Positions 25,459 to 33,478 of a stretch of DNA of 64,000 bases are shown here, piece after piece. The notes under the pieces are model-generated. The model had not been told where the DNA came from and did no database searches. It saw nothing but the letters and a program-made list of their open reading frames with translations. The stretch lies in assembly GCF_030730925.1 (NCBI RefSeq), contig NZ_JAVAMB010000023.1, forward strand, positions 1 through 64,000, in the 5' to 3' direction. The position numbers and the translations under genes were made by a program. The stretch's first letter is position 1, and the number at the start of each line of letters is the position of its first letter. Origin of the DNA: Flavobacterium sp. DG2-3. Lineage in GTDB: Bacteria > Bacteroidota > Bacteroidia > Flavobacteriales > Flavobacteriaceae.

Positions 25459-25908
25459 TTATATTTTTACTTTAATAACCACTTTTCGCAATAAACCTTC
25501 GCCAATCATTGCCGTATGTACATCTTCTGGAAATAAGATCGCAAATTGGTTTTCTTGAAGTTCGAAGAAAGTATCTGGAGCGTCGTGAAAGAATCTAACA
25601 TCTCTTTCATCGCTGTATTCTCCGTTTGGATTTACGCATTTTTCTCTTGGTTTCCAGGCAAATGTTTCAGGACCTTTTAATGAAATCTGAATGTCGATGT
25701 TTTGGTCGTGGCATTCAAAACCTTTTACAGCTTCTTCGCGTGTATTTCCTTGACCAGAAATGGCGATTAATTTTAAGCCTTCACCAATTTCTATTGCACC
25801 GTCAGGCAAGTTGCTAATGTCGTTTTGATTAACATAATCGAATGCCTTTTTAAAATTGGGATGAAGCCCAAAGTATTTGGAAGCATTTTGTAGTGAGTCA
25901 ATAATCAT
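25459..25908 (-). CDS. YhcH/YjgK/YiaL family protein
   Basis: A 149-aa cupin-fold protein of the YhcH/YjgK/YiaL (DUF386, EbgC-like) family. Recognisable parts are the start MIIDSLQNASKYFGLHPNFKKAFDY, the metal-ligand-like EGFECHDQNIDIQ-type segment (here KGFECHDQNIDIQIS) and FAILFPEDVHTAMIG near the end. Members are often encoded with sialic acid, galactoside or uronate catabolism genes and are thought to act on sugar anomers or isomers, but the exact reaction is uncertain. It is the first gene of the uronate operon, closest to the promoter and operator region facing the LacI-type regulator. Confidence 0.9.
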   Translation of the reverse strand: MIIDSLQNASKYFGLHPNFKKAFDYVNQNDISNLPDGAIEIGEGLKLIAISGQGNTREEAVKGFECHDQNIDIQISLKGPETFAWKPREKCVNPNGEYSDERDVRFFHDAPDTFFELQENQFAILFPEDVHTAMIGEGLLRKVVIKVKI

Positions 25909-26038
25909 TTTTAGTTGTATTTAGTTAGTTTTTAACCGATTCAGATTTTTTTTTAGAAAGCGAATTGCTCTGAAAATCATTCAGTTTAATAAAAATTTTA
26001 TCAAAAGTTATGATTTTTTAGAAACATATGTGTATGTT

Positions 26039-26050
26039 TGCGTGTACGCA
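26039..26050. promoter_or_regulatory. Candidate operator for the LacI-type regulator
   Basis: TGCGT-GT-ACGCA is an interrupted palindrome in the divergent gap between the uronate operon and the LacI-type gene. It sits just downstream of the predicted -7 element of the operon, near its expected transcription start. Position and symmetry fit a repressor operator. No experimental support exists. Confidence 0.45.
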
Positions 26051-26063
26051 CACGGTCTGTTTA

Positions 26064-26093
26064 CAAATGTAGAGAAAAAGTTAACTAAAACAA
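26064..26093 (-). promoter_or_regulatory. Predicted promoter of the uronate catabolic operon
   Basis: On the minus strand a TTG (26093-26091) is followed after 19 bp by TACATTTG (26071-26064). This matches the Bacteroidota TTG-N19-TAnnTTTG arrangement. It reads toward the YhcH-like gene with a leader of about 150 nt. A TATGTTTG on the plus strand (26033-26040) may serve the divergent regulator. Confidence 0.6.
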
Positions 26094-26161
26094 CTTTTCT
26101 AAATAAAAAAACGAATAAAGTGTATGTTTAGTAAGAATTTAACTTAAAACGAATTAGTATC

Positions 26162-27184
26162 ATAACAATTAAGAAAATAGCCGAACTCGCCAATACTTCT
26201 CCTGGAACGGTAGATAGAATTTTGCATAACCGCGGACAAGTGGCACAGGAAACTGTCGATAAAGTCAATGCAATAATTGAACAGTTTGGTTATAAACGGA
26301 ATATTCTGGCAAGTAATTTGGCTTTAAACAAGAAATTTCGTTTTGCTGTTTTTCTTCCAAAATCTGAAAAGTTGGAATACTGGAAAAGTCAGGTCGACGG
26401 AATTGAAAAAGCGGCGCAAGAATTTAGCAAATTCGGAATTGTTTTGGACTATTTTTTCTACGATTATAATCTAGCCTCTTTTAAAGAAACCGTTAAAAAA
26501 GTAATGCAGTTCCCTTGCGACGGTTTGCTTTTTGCTCCTATTTTTTATGAAGATTCTGTTTTGTTTTTAAAGGAATACCAGCAAAAAAGAATTCCCGTTG
26601 TCATGATCGATTCGAATATTTCCGAAGAAAACGAACATGCTTATGTGGGGCAGGATGCTTTTCAAAGTGGCTATTTGGCAGGAAGGTTAATCAGTTTTGC
26701 GGTTAAAAATGAAAGGCACGTTTTGATTTTTAAAATTGCGAGAGAAATCGAAAGCACCTCGGTTTACTTACAACGCATCAACGGATTTCATTCTTATTTT
26801 AAAGATCATGATGAATTGACCAATTTCAAATTTTCTGAAGTCACAATTAAGGATTCTGGAATTGATCAATTGAATTTGGAAATGTTTTCGGGTGTAAATA
26901 GTGTTTTTGTACCCAATTCCAGAGCGTACATTGTAGCCCGATTTTTAGATGAAAATAATATAAAAGGTGTGCGAATTATTGGTTACGATTTATTAAATGA
27001 AAATATAGAATACCTCAATAAAGGCGTAATTGATTTCCTGATCAATCAAAGACCGGAACAGCAAGGGTATTTTGGAATTAATTATTTGTATAAAAAACTG
27101 GTTCTTCAGGAAGCTGTAGAAAAAACGCAATATATCCCGCTAGAGATTATTTTGAAAGAGAATTATTTTCCTGCTAAGCGATAG
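26162..27184 (+). CDS. LacI-family transcriptional regulator without a normal start codon
   Basis: Translation in frame from 26162 gives TIKKIAELANTSPGTVDRIL directly after the first codon, a full LacI helix-turn-helix, then a hinge and a periplasmic-binding-like ligand domain (about 60-335) ending QYIPLEIILKEN. The codon in the place of the usual initiator Met is ATA. Upstream to the in-frame stop at 26132 there is no ATG, GTG or TTG. The first conventional start is TTG at 26222, which would delete most of the DNA-binding domain. Either an unusual start (ATA, ATC or ATT) is used, the start mutated (ATG to ATA), or the base is a sequencing error. It faces the uronate operon and likely controls it. 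Confidence 0.75.
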   Translation: MTIKKIAELANTSPGTVDRILHNRGQVAQETVDKVNAIIEQFGYKRNILASNLALNKKFRFAVFLPKSEKLEYWKSQVDGIEKAAQEFSKFGIVLDYFFYDYNLASFKETVKKVMQFPCDGLLFAPIFYEDSVLFLKEYQQKRIPVVMIDSNISEENEHAYVGQDAFQSGYLAGRLISFAVKNERHVLIFKIAREIESTSVYLQRINGFHSYFKDHDELTNFKFSEVTIKDSGIDQLNLEMFSGVNSVFVPNSRAYIVARFLDENNIKGVRIIGYDLLNENIEYLNKGVIDFLINQRPEQQGYFGINYLYKKLVLQEAVEKTQYIPLEIILKENYFPAKR

Positions 27185-27191
27185 TTTTTTT

Positions 27192-27704
27192 GCCACGAAG
27201 GCACTAAGGCACAAAGTTTTATTTTTAATCGCGTAATCCCGATAGTTATCGGTAGTAGAGGCGCGAAGGTTTATTTTTAAGTTTAGTTTGTCATCCTGAC
27301 GAAGGAAGGATCACACTAGAAATTCCTCAAACAAAATCACCAATGTTGGTAGAGTTTACCATTGAGATTCCTCTTTCCTAAAATGAGAAAAAACTGTTGC
27401 TTTTTTATTGCATATAGCTTATAAATATAGCCCACGGTTTCAACCGTGGGTACGCAACGAATATCTACAATCGCTGATTATTAATCTACGGTAATTACAA
27501 AACGTTTCCCACGGTTGAAACCGTGGGCTATGTTTAGAATAGCTGATTTTTATTTTTTTTTAATGACACCTGACAGGTTTTTAAAACCTGTCAGGTGTAA
27601 ATGCGTACAGTTCTTTGTAGAGTTACTTGCGTGTCCTTCGACTCCGCTCAGGATGACAAACTAAACTTAAAAAGAAAAACTTTGCGCCTTAGTGCCTTCG
27701 TGGC
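27192..27704. repeat. Four-layer concentric palindromic repeat
   Basis: The 529-bp gap between convergent genes has no coding sequence. Layer 1: 27192-27220 with 27676-27704 (28 of 29, GCCACGAAGGCACTAAGG family). Layer 2: 27279-27299 with 27648-27668 (21 of 21, AGTTTGTCATCCTGA). Layer 3: 27427-27450 with 27508-27531 (24 of 24), each arm itself a palindrome (CCCACGGTT..AACCGTGGG). Beside layer 3, inside layer 2, is the hairpin CACCTGACAGGTTTT/AAAACCTGTCAGGTG (27567-27597). Each layer belongs to a family found singly in other gaps. Confidence 0.9.
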
Positions 27705-27713
27705 CAAAAAAAA

Positions 27714-28883
27714 TCACTTCTTAACTTTCACAACCAAAGGATTATTAATCTTTGTAGCAAAGTCACTTAAGTATTTTTCCCATTCCTGTTTAGTCTGAAA
27801 CGGACTTCCTTTTTTCCATCCAAAACCGACATAATAAATCGCTTTGTTATTCTTAACCGAAATATTTCCGTAGAGATTGCTTAAATCCTTTTCGTCAGTT
27901 ACATGATTGTCAAAACTAAGTAACGTACCTTTTGGAGCAACCAGTCCAGTTCCGATTTCCGAATCATCGATAGGTTCCCAGTAGCTTAGCCAGCCTTCTT
28001 TTAGATTGGTGCCGATAGCTCCTTTTTTCTCATGAAGCGTTAATCCCGCAGCGATTTCTTTTGTTCCCGTGATGTTGATTTCGAAACGAGAAAGTTGAGA
28101 ACCATAATCCAAACTAATCAATTTAGATTCTGTTATTTTATTGCCTTTAGCATCCCAATCGGCATACGTTAAAATAAAACTCGTTCTGATTGGTCCGGTT
28201 GTAATGGTTTTCCAGCTGATGAAATTTTTAGAAAAATAGTATTTTCCATCCACTTTTACAGCAATTCCACCCACGCCACGACTGTCACCAACGTGAAAAT
28301 TATCCAAACCTTCTCCAGTATCTTTATGATACGTTCCCGTTCCGTTAGTAGCTTTTTCGTACCATTTATTAATAATTGGGTAATCGACTCTTTTCAGCCA
28401 CGCGTCGATTCCGCTCGTTAAAGTGCCGCCTGGAATTTTGTCTTCAACCATTTTTTGTGCCACAGGACCGTAAGTTCTAAAAGCGACTTTATTGTTTTCC
28501 CACGCATAATCGTCTGTACGCTCAGGTACAAAGCGAGAATAACAATTTGCAACTTTTGATGCTGAAGGATTTGTACCGACAAAAACTTCGTAATCCTGCT
28601 TTGAAGAAGCTTTTATTTTAGGTTGAAAAAGAAGTACATCGGCAATTCCGTCGCCATCGTTATCGACTGTTTGAGTTTCTATAAAAGTATTGCTGGCAAT
28701 GTCTTTTACAGCATAACTTTCAAGTTTGGAATTTGAATTTAAACCTAATGATTTTTTGGTCAACTCAATGGTTTCAAATTCTCTATCGACATTTAAATTA
28801 TTAGAAATAGTAATAGTTTTATTCTGAGAAAAAGCAGTAAAATGAACTGCCAGAATGGTTATGATAAAAAGACGTTTTTTCAA
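27714..28883 (-). CDS. DUF4861 family secreted protein
   Basis: A 389-aa exported protein (signal MKKRLFIITILAVHFTAFSQ). The body begins with a beta-rich segment (ITISNNLNVDREFETIEL) and contains VAFRTYGPVAQKM, GIDAWLKRVDYPIINKWYEKA and YHKDTGEGLDNFHVGDSRGVGGIAV. These features match the DUF4861 family, often encoded in polysaccharide utilisation loci and thought to be beta-sandwich sugar-active or sugar-binding proteins. The function is not established. It is convergent with the LacI-type gene and likely belongs to the uronate locus by proximity only. Confidence 0.8.
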   Translation of the reverse strand: MKKRLFIITILAVHFTAFSQNKTITISNNLNVDREFETIELTKKSLGLNSNSKLESYAVKDIASNTFIETQTVDNDGDGIADVLLFQPKIKASSKQDYEVFVGTNPSASKVANCYSRFVPERTDDYAWENNKVAFRTYGPVAQKMVEDKIPGGTLTSGIDAWLKRVDYPIINKWYEKATNGTGTYHKDTGEGLDNFHVGDSRGVGGIAVKVDGKYYFSKNFISWKTITTGPIRTSFILTYADWDAKGNKITESKLISLDYGSQLSRFEINITGTKEIAAGLTLHEKKGAIGTNLKEGWLSYWEPIDDSEIGTGLVAPKGTLLSFDNHVTDEKDLSNLYGNISVKNNKAIYYVGFGWKKGSPFQTKQEWEKYLSDFATKINNPLVVKVKK

Positions 28884-29140
28884 AATTTGTGGGTTTAATA
28901 GTTTTCATAAAAGTACAAATCAAATAAGAAATTAAAATACAGAATTGGAGTGATTTTGTACAAGACTCTTTTAATTAGATAATTAGATAATTTGTCAATT
29001 GGGATAATTAGACAGAGTAACTAAATAAAATTTTGTCCATCTAACAAACAATAGATTCATTTTCTAATTATCTCATTAACTCATTATCTAATTTTCTCAT
29101 TTGCTTTTTGTAAATTGAGATTCATTAAAAATCTACAAAA

Positions 29141-29779
29141 ATGGTTAAATGTATAATTTTCGATTGTGACGGAGTTTTGGTCGATACAGAAAAAATAGGT
29201 AATGGAATATTGCTTGAAATGGCACAGCAGCACGGATTTGAAATGGAATTGGAAGATGCTTACCGCTATTTTAATGGCAGAAGTTTAAAAGATTGCTTTT
29301 GCCATATTGAAGAAGCCATTGGACAAAATCTCCCAGAAACATTTGAAAATGAATATCGGGAGAAAAGTTTTGAAGCCTTTAGAACCCAAGTCAAACCAAT
29401 GGAAGGCGTTGAAGATTTTATCAATAACCTAAAAATTCCGTATTGTGTGGCTTCGAGCGGACCCGTAGAAAAGATTCGTTTGAATTTGGAAGTTGCAGGA
29501 TTACTGGATAAATTCGAAAATAAAATATATAGCTCGTACCAAATAGGCAGTTGGAAACCAGAGCCAGGCATATTTCTGCATGCTGCAAAAGAAATGGGAT
29601 TTGAGGTAAAAGATTGCATTGTGGTCGAAGATAGTAAATCTGGTGTAAAAGCTGGAATTAGCGGCGGATTTAAAGTCTATGGTTTAGTAAATGGTTTCAA
29701 TAATGAAGATTTGGAAGAAGAAGGAGCAGAGTTATTCAGTTCTTATGAAGAGTTGAGCAGATTGTTGCAAATGTTTTGA
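29141..29779 (+). CDS. HAD-superfamily sugar-phosphate phosphatase / beta-phosphoglucomutase-like
   Basis: A 212-aa cytoplasmic haloacid dehalogenase-like protein. Motif I is IIFDCDGVLVDTE with nucleophile Asp8 and acid/base Asp10. A four-helix cap follows (about 16-80). Motif II is the Ser of VASSGP, motif III the Lys of WKPEPG, and motif IV VVEDSKSGVKAG. This is the beta-phosphoglucomutase/GPH subgroup, whose members act on small sugar phosphates such as 2-deoxyglucose-6-phosphate or phosphoglycolate. The precise substrate cannot be told. It stands alone, with palindromic repeats on both sides. Confidence 0.88.
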   Translation: MVKCIIFDCDGVLVDTEKIGNGILLEMAQQHGFEMELEDAYRYFNGRSLKDCFCHIEEAIGQNLPETFENEYREKSFEAFRTQVKPMEGVEDFINNLKIPYCVASSGPVEKIRLNLEVAGLLDKFENKIYSSYQIGSWKPEPGIFLHAAKEMGFEVKDCIVVEDSKSGVKAGISGGFKVYGLVNGFNNEDLEEEGAELFSSYEELSRLLQMF

Positions 29780-29956
29780 ACCATATAAGTGATATAAGTT
29801 TATTTAAAGAAAGGGTTGGTTTTTAGTAATGGAAGTTGGAATGGGCTTCGACTCCGCTCAGCCTGACAGTAGCTTGTTTTCCTGTGCGGAGTCGAAGGAT
29901 ATGCGCAACGATATTTAGCAGATAGCTTTGTCAAAGTTTTAAACTTTGACAAAGCT
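29779..29956. repeat. Cluster of palindromic repeats after the HAD gene
   Basis: The 476-bp gap holds three elements. The first is an AACCATATAAG-family copy (29779-29798), overlapping the HAD stop codon. The second is an inverted pair CTTCGACTCCGC / GCGGAGTCGAAG (29849-29898 region). The third is a 33-bp palindrome AGCTTTGTCAAAGTTT / AAACTTTGACAAAGCT (29924-29956). Short ATTATCTC tandem units follow (29969-29999). Confidence 0.75.
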
Positions 29957-30066
29957 TCAGGACATTAAAAAAATTATCTCATTATCTCATTATCTCATTT
30001 TCACATTCTCTAATTCTCTAATTCAAATAGTCAAATTGACCAATTCTTAATTTAAAATGTAATTTG

Positions 30067-30095
30067 TTGCATTAAAATTAAATTTTATATATTTG
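30067..30095 (+). promoter_or_regulatory. Predicted promoter of the propeller/LuxR regulator
   Basis: TTG (30067-30069), an 18-bp spacer and TATATTTG (30088-30095) match the Bacteroidota promoter pattern. The leader to the start at 30256 would be about 155 nt. Confidence 0.6.
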
Positions 30096-30255
30096 AGTTT
30101 GTACATTCTTTTTTTTAGTGCGCTTTTCATGTTGAATTTGTAATGCTGTACTAAAGAAATAATACGATTTTCCTAGAAAATATCTTTTCCCAAAGAGCTA
30201 TTTTCAGGTTGTGATTTCCCAAAAATCACAAAACTAACCTACAGACACAAACAGA

Positions 30256-33186
30256 ATGATGAAATTTAAAATTAGAATTTTACTTCTATCGCTTTTATTT
30301 ATTTCCTTAAAAATCAATTCCCAAATCAAAAAGATTGGGGTTCCTTTTATAGCCAATTACAGTCCGAAAGTTTATAAAGCTGCGTCTGAAAATTGGGATG
30401 TTCTGCAAGATTCTAAAGGCATGATGTTTTTTGCGAATCATTTTGGAATTATGCAGTTTGACGGCGTGCGTTGGGCAATTGTGACGCAGCCAGAAAATCG
30501 AAGCATGGTGCGTTCGATGGCTATTGATACAAAAGATAAAATATATGTGGGCGCTCAAGGCGATTTCGGATTTGTGATTCAGATTCCGAATGGACAATAT
30601 CAATATACTTCTTTAGTTAAACTGCTTCCAAAATCGGTTCGAAATTTTGGCGATGTATTGCATACCGTTATCCGAAATAATGAAGTCATCTTTTTTTCTT
30701 ACGAAGGCATATTTATTTATAAAGACAATACAATCAAAGTAGTAGAACCTCAAACAACTTTTGATGATTTCTTCGAAGTGGGAAAAGAAATTTATGTTTC
30801 GGATAATGAAAGGGGATTATTAAAACTAAAAGATAACGTGTTAATTCCAATCGAAAGCGGTCAGAAGTTTGCTGGAATGCAGGTAAGAAAGATTTTTAAA
30901 ACTAAAAACGGCCTTTTATTATTCACTCAAAAAAACGGTCTTTTTATTTTCATCGAGAACCAAATCAAGCCTTTTGTGACAGAAGCAGATCATTTGCTGA
31001 AGCAGAATCAGATTTCGGCTGGAGTTGCACTTTCTGATGGATATTTCGGAATCGGAACGCGTCAATCTGGGTTGATAGTTATAGATGGTGAAGGACATTT
31101 GATTCAGCATATCGACAAGCAAATGGGGCTTCAGAATGAATATGTGACTAATTTTAAGGTAGATAAAGAAGGAAATTTGTGGGTAACACTCAAAGGCGGA
31201 ATTTCACTCATTCAGATTTCATCGCCTTTGTCCAAAATTATTGACAGTTCCAGTTCTGAAACCAAAATTTATTGCAGTCAGATTTACGAGAATAAATTGT
31301 ATATCGGCACCGATAATGGGGTGTTTGGGCTGGATTGGGGAGCTTATAAAAGCGGAAAGAGAGAAAATATAACTTTTCAGCATATTTCTGGAATGTCTGA
31401 AAATGTCTGGAATGTTGGTGTTTTCGGTAATTCGTTATTGGCTTTTGAAAAAAACGGAATTTTCGAAATCAATGGAAATTCCGCGAAAGCGTTGGCCAAA
31501 ATAGACGGTGCTTGGCAGGGAATTCTAATTCCGAATCATCCAGATTTATTGCTTGTTGGCGGTTATACCGGACTGTATTTGCTCAAAAAAATAAACGGTT
31601 CTTGGGTTTTTCAGCATCGGATAAAAGGTTTTGATGAAAGCAGCAGAATTATGGAAACCGATAAACAGGGAAACATTTGGATCGCGCACGGATACAAAGG
31701 AATTTATAAACTTAAATTTAATACAGCATTTGATACCGTTGCTGATATTCAGTTTTATAATGACAAAAATGGTTTTCCGTCGAGTTTGTTTTTGAATACT
31801 TTTAAAGTCGATAATCAGATTTTGTTTGGAACTACAAAAGGAGTTTACAGACAGGATTTATCTTCAAAAAAAATGATTCCAGATCCGCTTTTCAAGAAAT
31901 ACCTCGGATTAGAAAATCATATTCGCTTACTAAAACCAGATCAGCAAAATAATATTTGGTACGTTTCTGGCGAAAATACAGGGAAAATGAGCAAGCAGAA
32001 AAACGGAGGTTTTAAGATTGAGGAGCTTCCTTTTCGAAAGCTTCGCTATATATATGTTCCTGGTTTCGAAAACATTCAGACTACAAAAAGTGGAGACGTT
32101 TTTTTTGGAACCCAAGAGGGTTTAATTCATTACAGCGCCATTAAAAACAAAAAATATAAAACCAAATATAAAGCGGTTATTTCTGAAGTTAAATGCATTT
32201 TTCCAAAAGATAGTTTGCTGTATTCCAGCCGATATGATGTGCTTCCGAACAAAACAGGATCTGAGAACGATAAATTCTCGACAGTTTTACCGCATACTAA
32301 TAACGCACTTCATTTTTCTTTTGCATCGCTTTGCTTTGATGATGCCGATGCCACGAAATATGAATATTGGTTGGAAGGTTTTGAGCCAGGCTGGTCCGAT
32401 TACAGTCTGCAGACAGAGAAAGAATATACTAATTTGCCTGAAAACGAATATGTTTTTCATGTACGAGCAAAAAATATGTATGATGTAGTGAGCGAAGAAG
32501 CTGTTTTTCGCTTTGAAGTTTTGCCGCCTTGGTACAGAACTTTGTGGGCGTATCTATTGTATTTTGCGCTTTACAGTGTGGTTATTTATTTGATTGTTAG
32601 ATATCAGAAATTGGTTGCTGGGCGTCAGCGTGAACAATTGATAGAAAATCAGGAGAAGGAATTGCTTCGCAGCCGTGCAGAGCTTAACGAACAGAAACTG
32701 ACTTTGGAACAGGAAAATATGAACATTATGCGCGAAAATCTCGAAGCAACCATAAACCTGAAAAATGCCAAAGTAGCTTCAAATACGGTCAATTTGATTC
32801 ATTTAAATGAAATTTTGCTTTCGATAAAAGAACTCATCGCACAGATTGATAAAAAGAATGATCCAAATGTAAATTTTAGCCTTCTCACTAAAATCAATAA
32901 ATTAATTGACCACGAATTGCAGGGAGACAAGCATTGGAACGAATTTGAAGAAATTTTCAATCAATTGCATGATAATTTTATGCAAAGGCTAAAAGCAAGC
33001 TATCCCGAACTTACGCCTCGCGACATGCGTTTGTGCGCTTATCTGCGAATGAACTTTAATACAAAAGAAATTGCACCACTTTTAGGAATTTCTGTTCGAG
33101 GTGTTGAAGATACCCGATACCGTATTCGCAAAAAACTACAGCTTCCTTCTGACACTAACATTACCGAATTCATCCTTAATTTTTAG
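30256..33186 (+). CDS. Membrane-anchored propeller / Y_Y_Y / LuxR-type transcriptional regulator
   Basis: A 976-aa one-component regulator. It starts with a signal peptide (ends near residue 22, LKINSQ) and beta-propeller repeats (about 30-655, for example KEGNLWVTLKGGISLI). A Y_Y_Y domain follows (about 680-755, EYWLEGFEPGWSDYS), then a transmembrane helix (about 765-785, LWAYLLYFALYSVVIYLIV), a coiled coil (about 790-840) and a C-terminal LuxR-type helix-turn-helix (LTPRDMRLCAYLRMNFNTKEIAPLLGIS and on). It resembles a hybrid two-component sensor whose kinase and receiver are replaced by a direct DNA-binding domain. It precedes four exported cell-wall hydrolases on the same strand, so control of that cluster is the natural inference. 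Confidence 0.9.
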   Translation: MMKFKIRILLLSLLFISLKINSQIKKIGVPFIANYSPKVYKAASENWDVLQDSKGMMFFANHFGIMQFDGVRWAIVTQPENRSMVRSMAIDTKDKIYVGAQGDFGFVIQIPNGQYQYTSLVKLLPKSVRNFGDVLHTVIRNNEVIFFSYEGIFIYKDNTIKVVEPQTTFDDFFEVGKEIYVSDNERGLLKLKDNVLIPIESGQKFAGMQVRKIFKTKNGLLLFTQKNGLFIFIENQIKPFVTEADHLLKQNQISAGVALSDGYFGIGTRQSGLIVIDGEGHLIQHIDKQMGLQNEYVTNFKVDKEGNLWVTLKGGISLIQISSPLSKIIDSSSSETKIYCSQIYENKLYIGTDNGVFGLDWGAYKSGKRENITFQHISGMSENVWNVGVFGNSLLAFEKNGIFEINGNSAKALAKIDGAWQGILIPNHPDLLLVGGYTGLYLLKKINGSWVFQHRIKGFDESSRIMETDKQGNIWIAHGYKGIYKLKFNTAFDTVADIQFYNDKNGFPSSLFLNTFKVDNQILFGTTKGVYRQDLSSKKMIPDPLFKKYLGLENHIRLLKPDQQNNIWYVSGENTGKMSKQKNGGFKIEELPFRKLRYIYVPGFENIQTTKSGDVFFGTQEGLIHYSAIKNKKYKTKYKAVISEVKCIFPKDSLLYSSRYDVLPNKTGSENDKFSTVLPHTNNALHFSFASLCFDDADATKYEYWLEGFEPGWSDYSLQTEKEYTNLPENEYVFHVRAKNMYDVVSEEAVFRFEVLPPWYRTLWAYLLYFALYSVVIYLIVRYQKLVAGRQREQLIENQEKELLRSRAELNEQKLTLEQENMNIMRENLEATINLKNAKVASNTVNLIHLNEILLSIKELIAQIDKKNDPNVNFSLLTKINKLIDHELQGDKHWNEFEEIFNQLHDNFMQRLKASYPELTPRDMRLCAYLRMNFNTKEIAPLLGISVRGVEDTRYRIRKKLQLPSDTNITEFILNF

Positions 33187-33194
33187 CTTAAAGC

Positions 33195-33308
33195 ACGCGT
33201 ATGACACGGATTCGCTATCGCGAAAACGCAGATTTACACGGATTTTTTATATTTAATAAATCCGCTTTTTTCCGTGTCTTCGCGATAGCGAATCCGTGTC
33301 ATCCGCGT
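33195..33308. repeat. Near-perfect 30-bp inverted repeat
   Basis: Arms 33195-33224 and 33279-33308 match at 29 of 30 positions (ACGGATTCGCTATCGCGAA against TTCGCGATAGCGAATCCGT). A smaller inner pair ACACGGATTT / AAATCCGC..CCGTGT lies in the loop. The right arm resembles 11481-11511. It probably terminates the regulator transcript before the GH16 gene. Confidence 0.85.
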
Positions 33309-33478
33309 CCCATTTTTTAGTTTTTTTAATAGTACCGTAGTCAAACCGTACTCCAAAATGTAAGTCTAGCCTGATTTTTTAGTTAATATTGCGCTGTTAT
33401 TGTCGGAAAATACAAACTGTTTTGTAAAGCAGTCTGGATTCAAGAAATAACATTTACTAACTAAAAACCTATTTAAAA

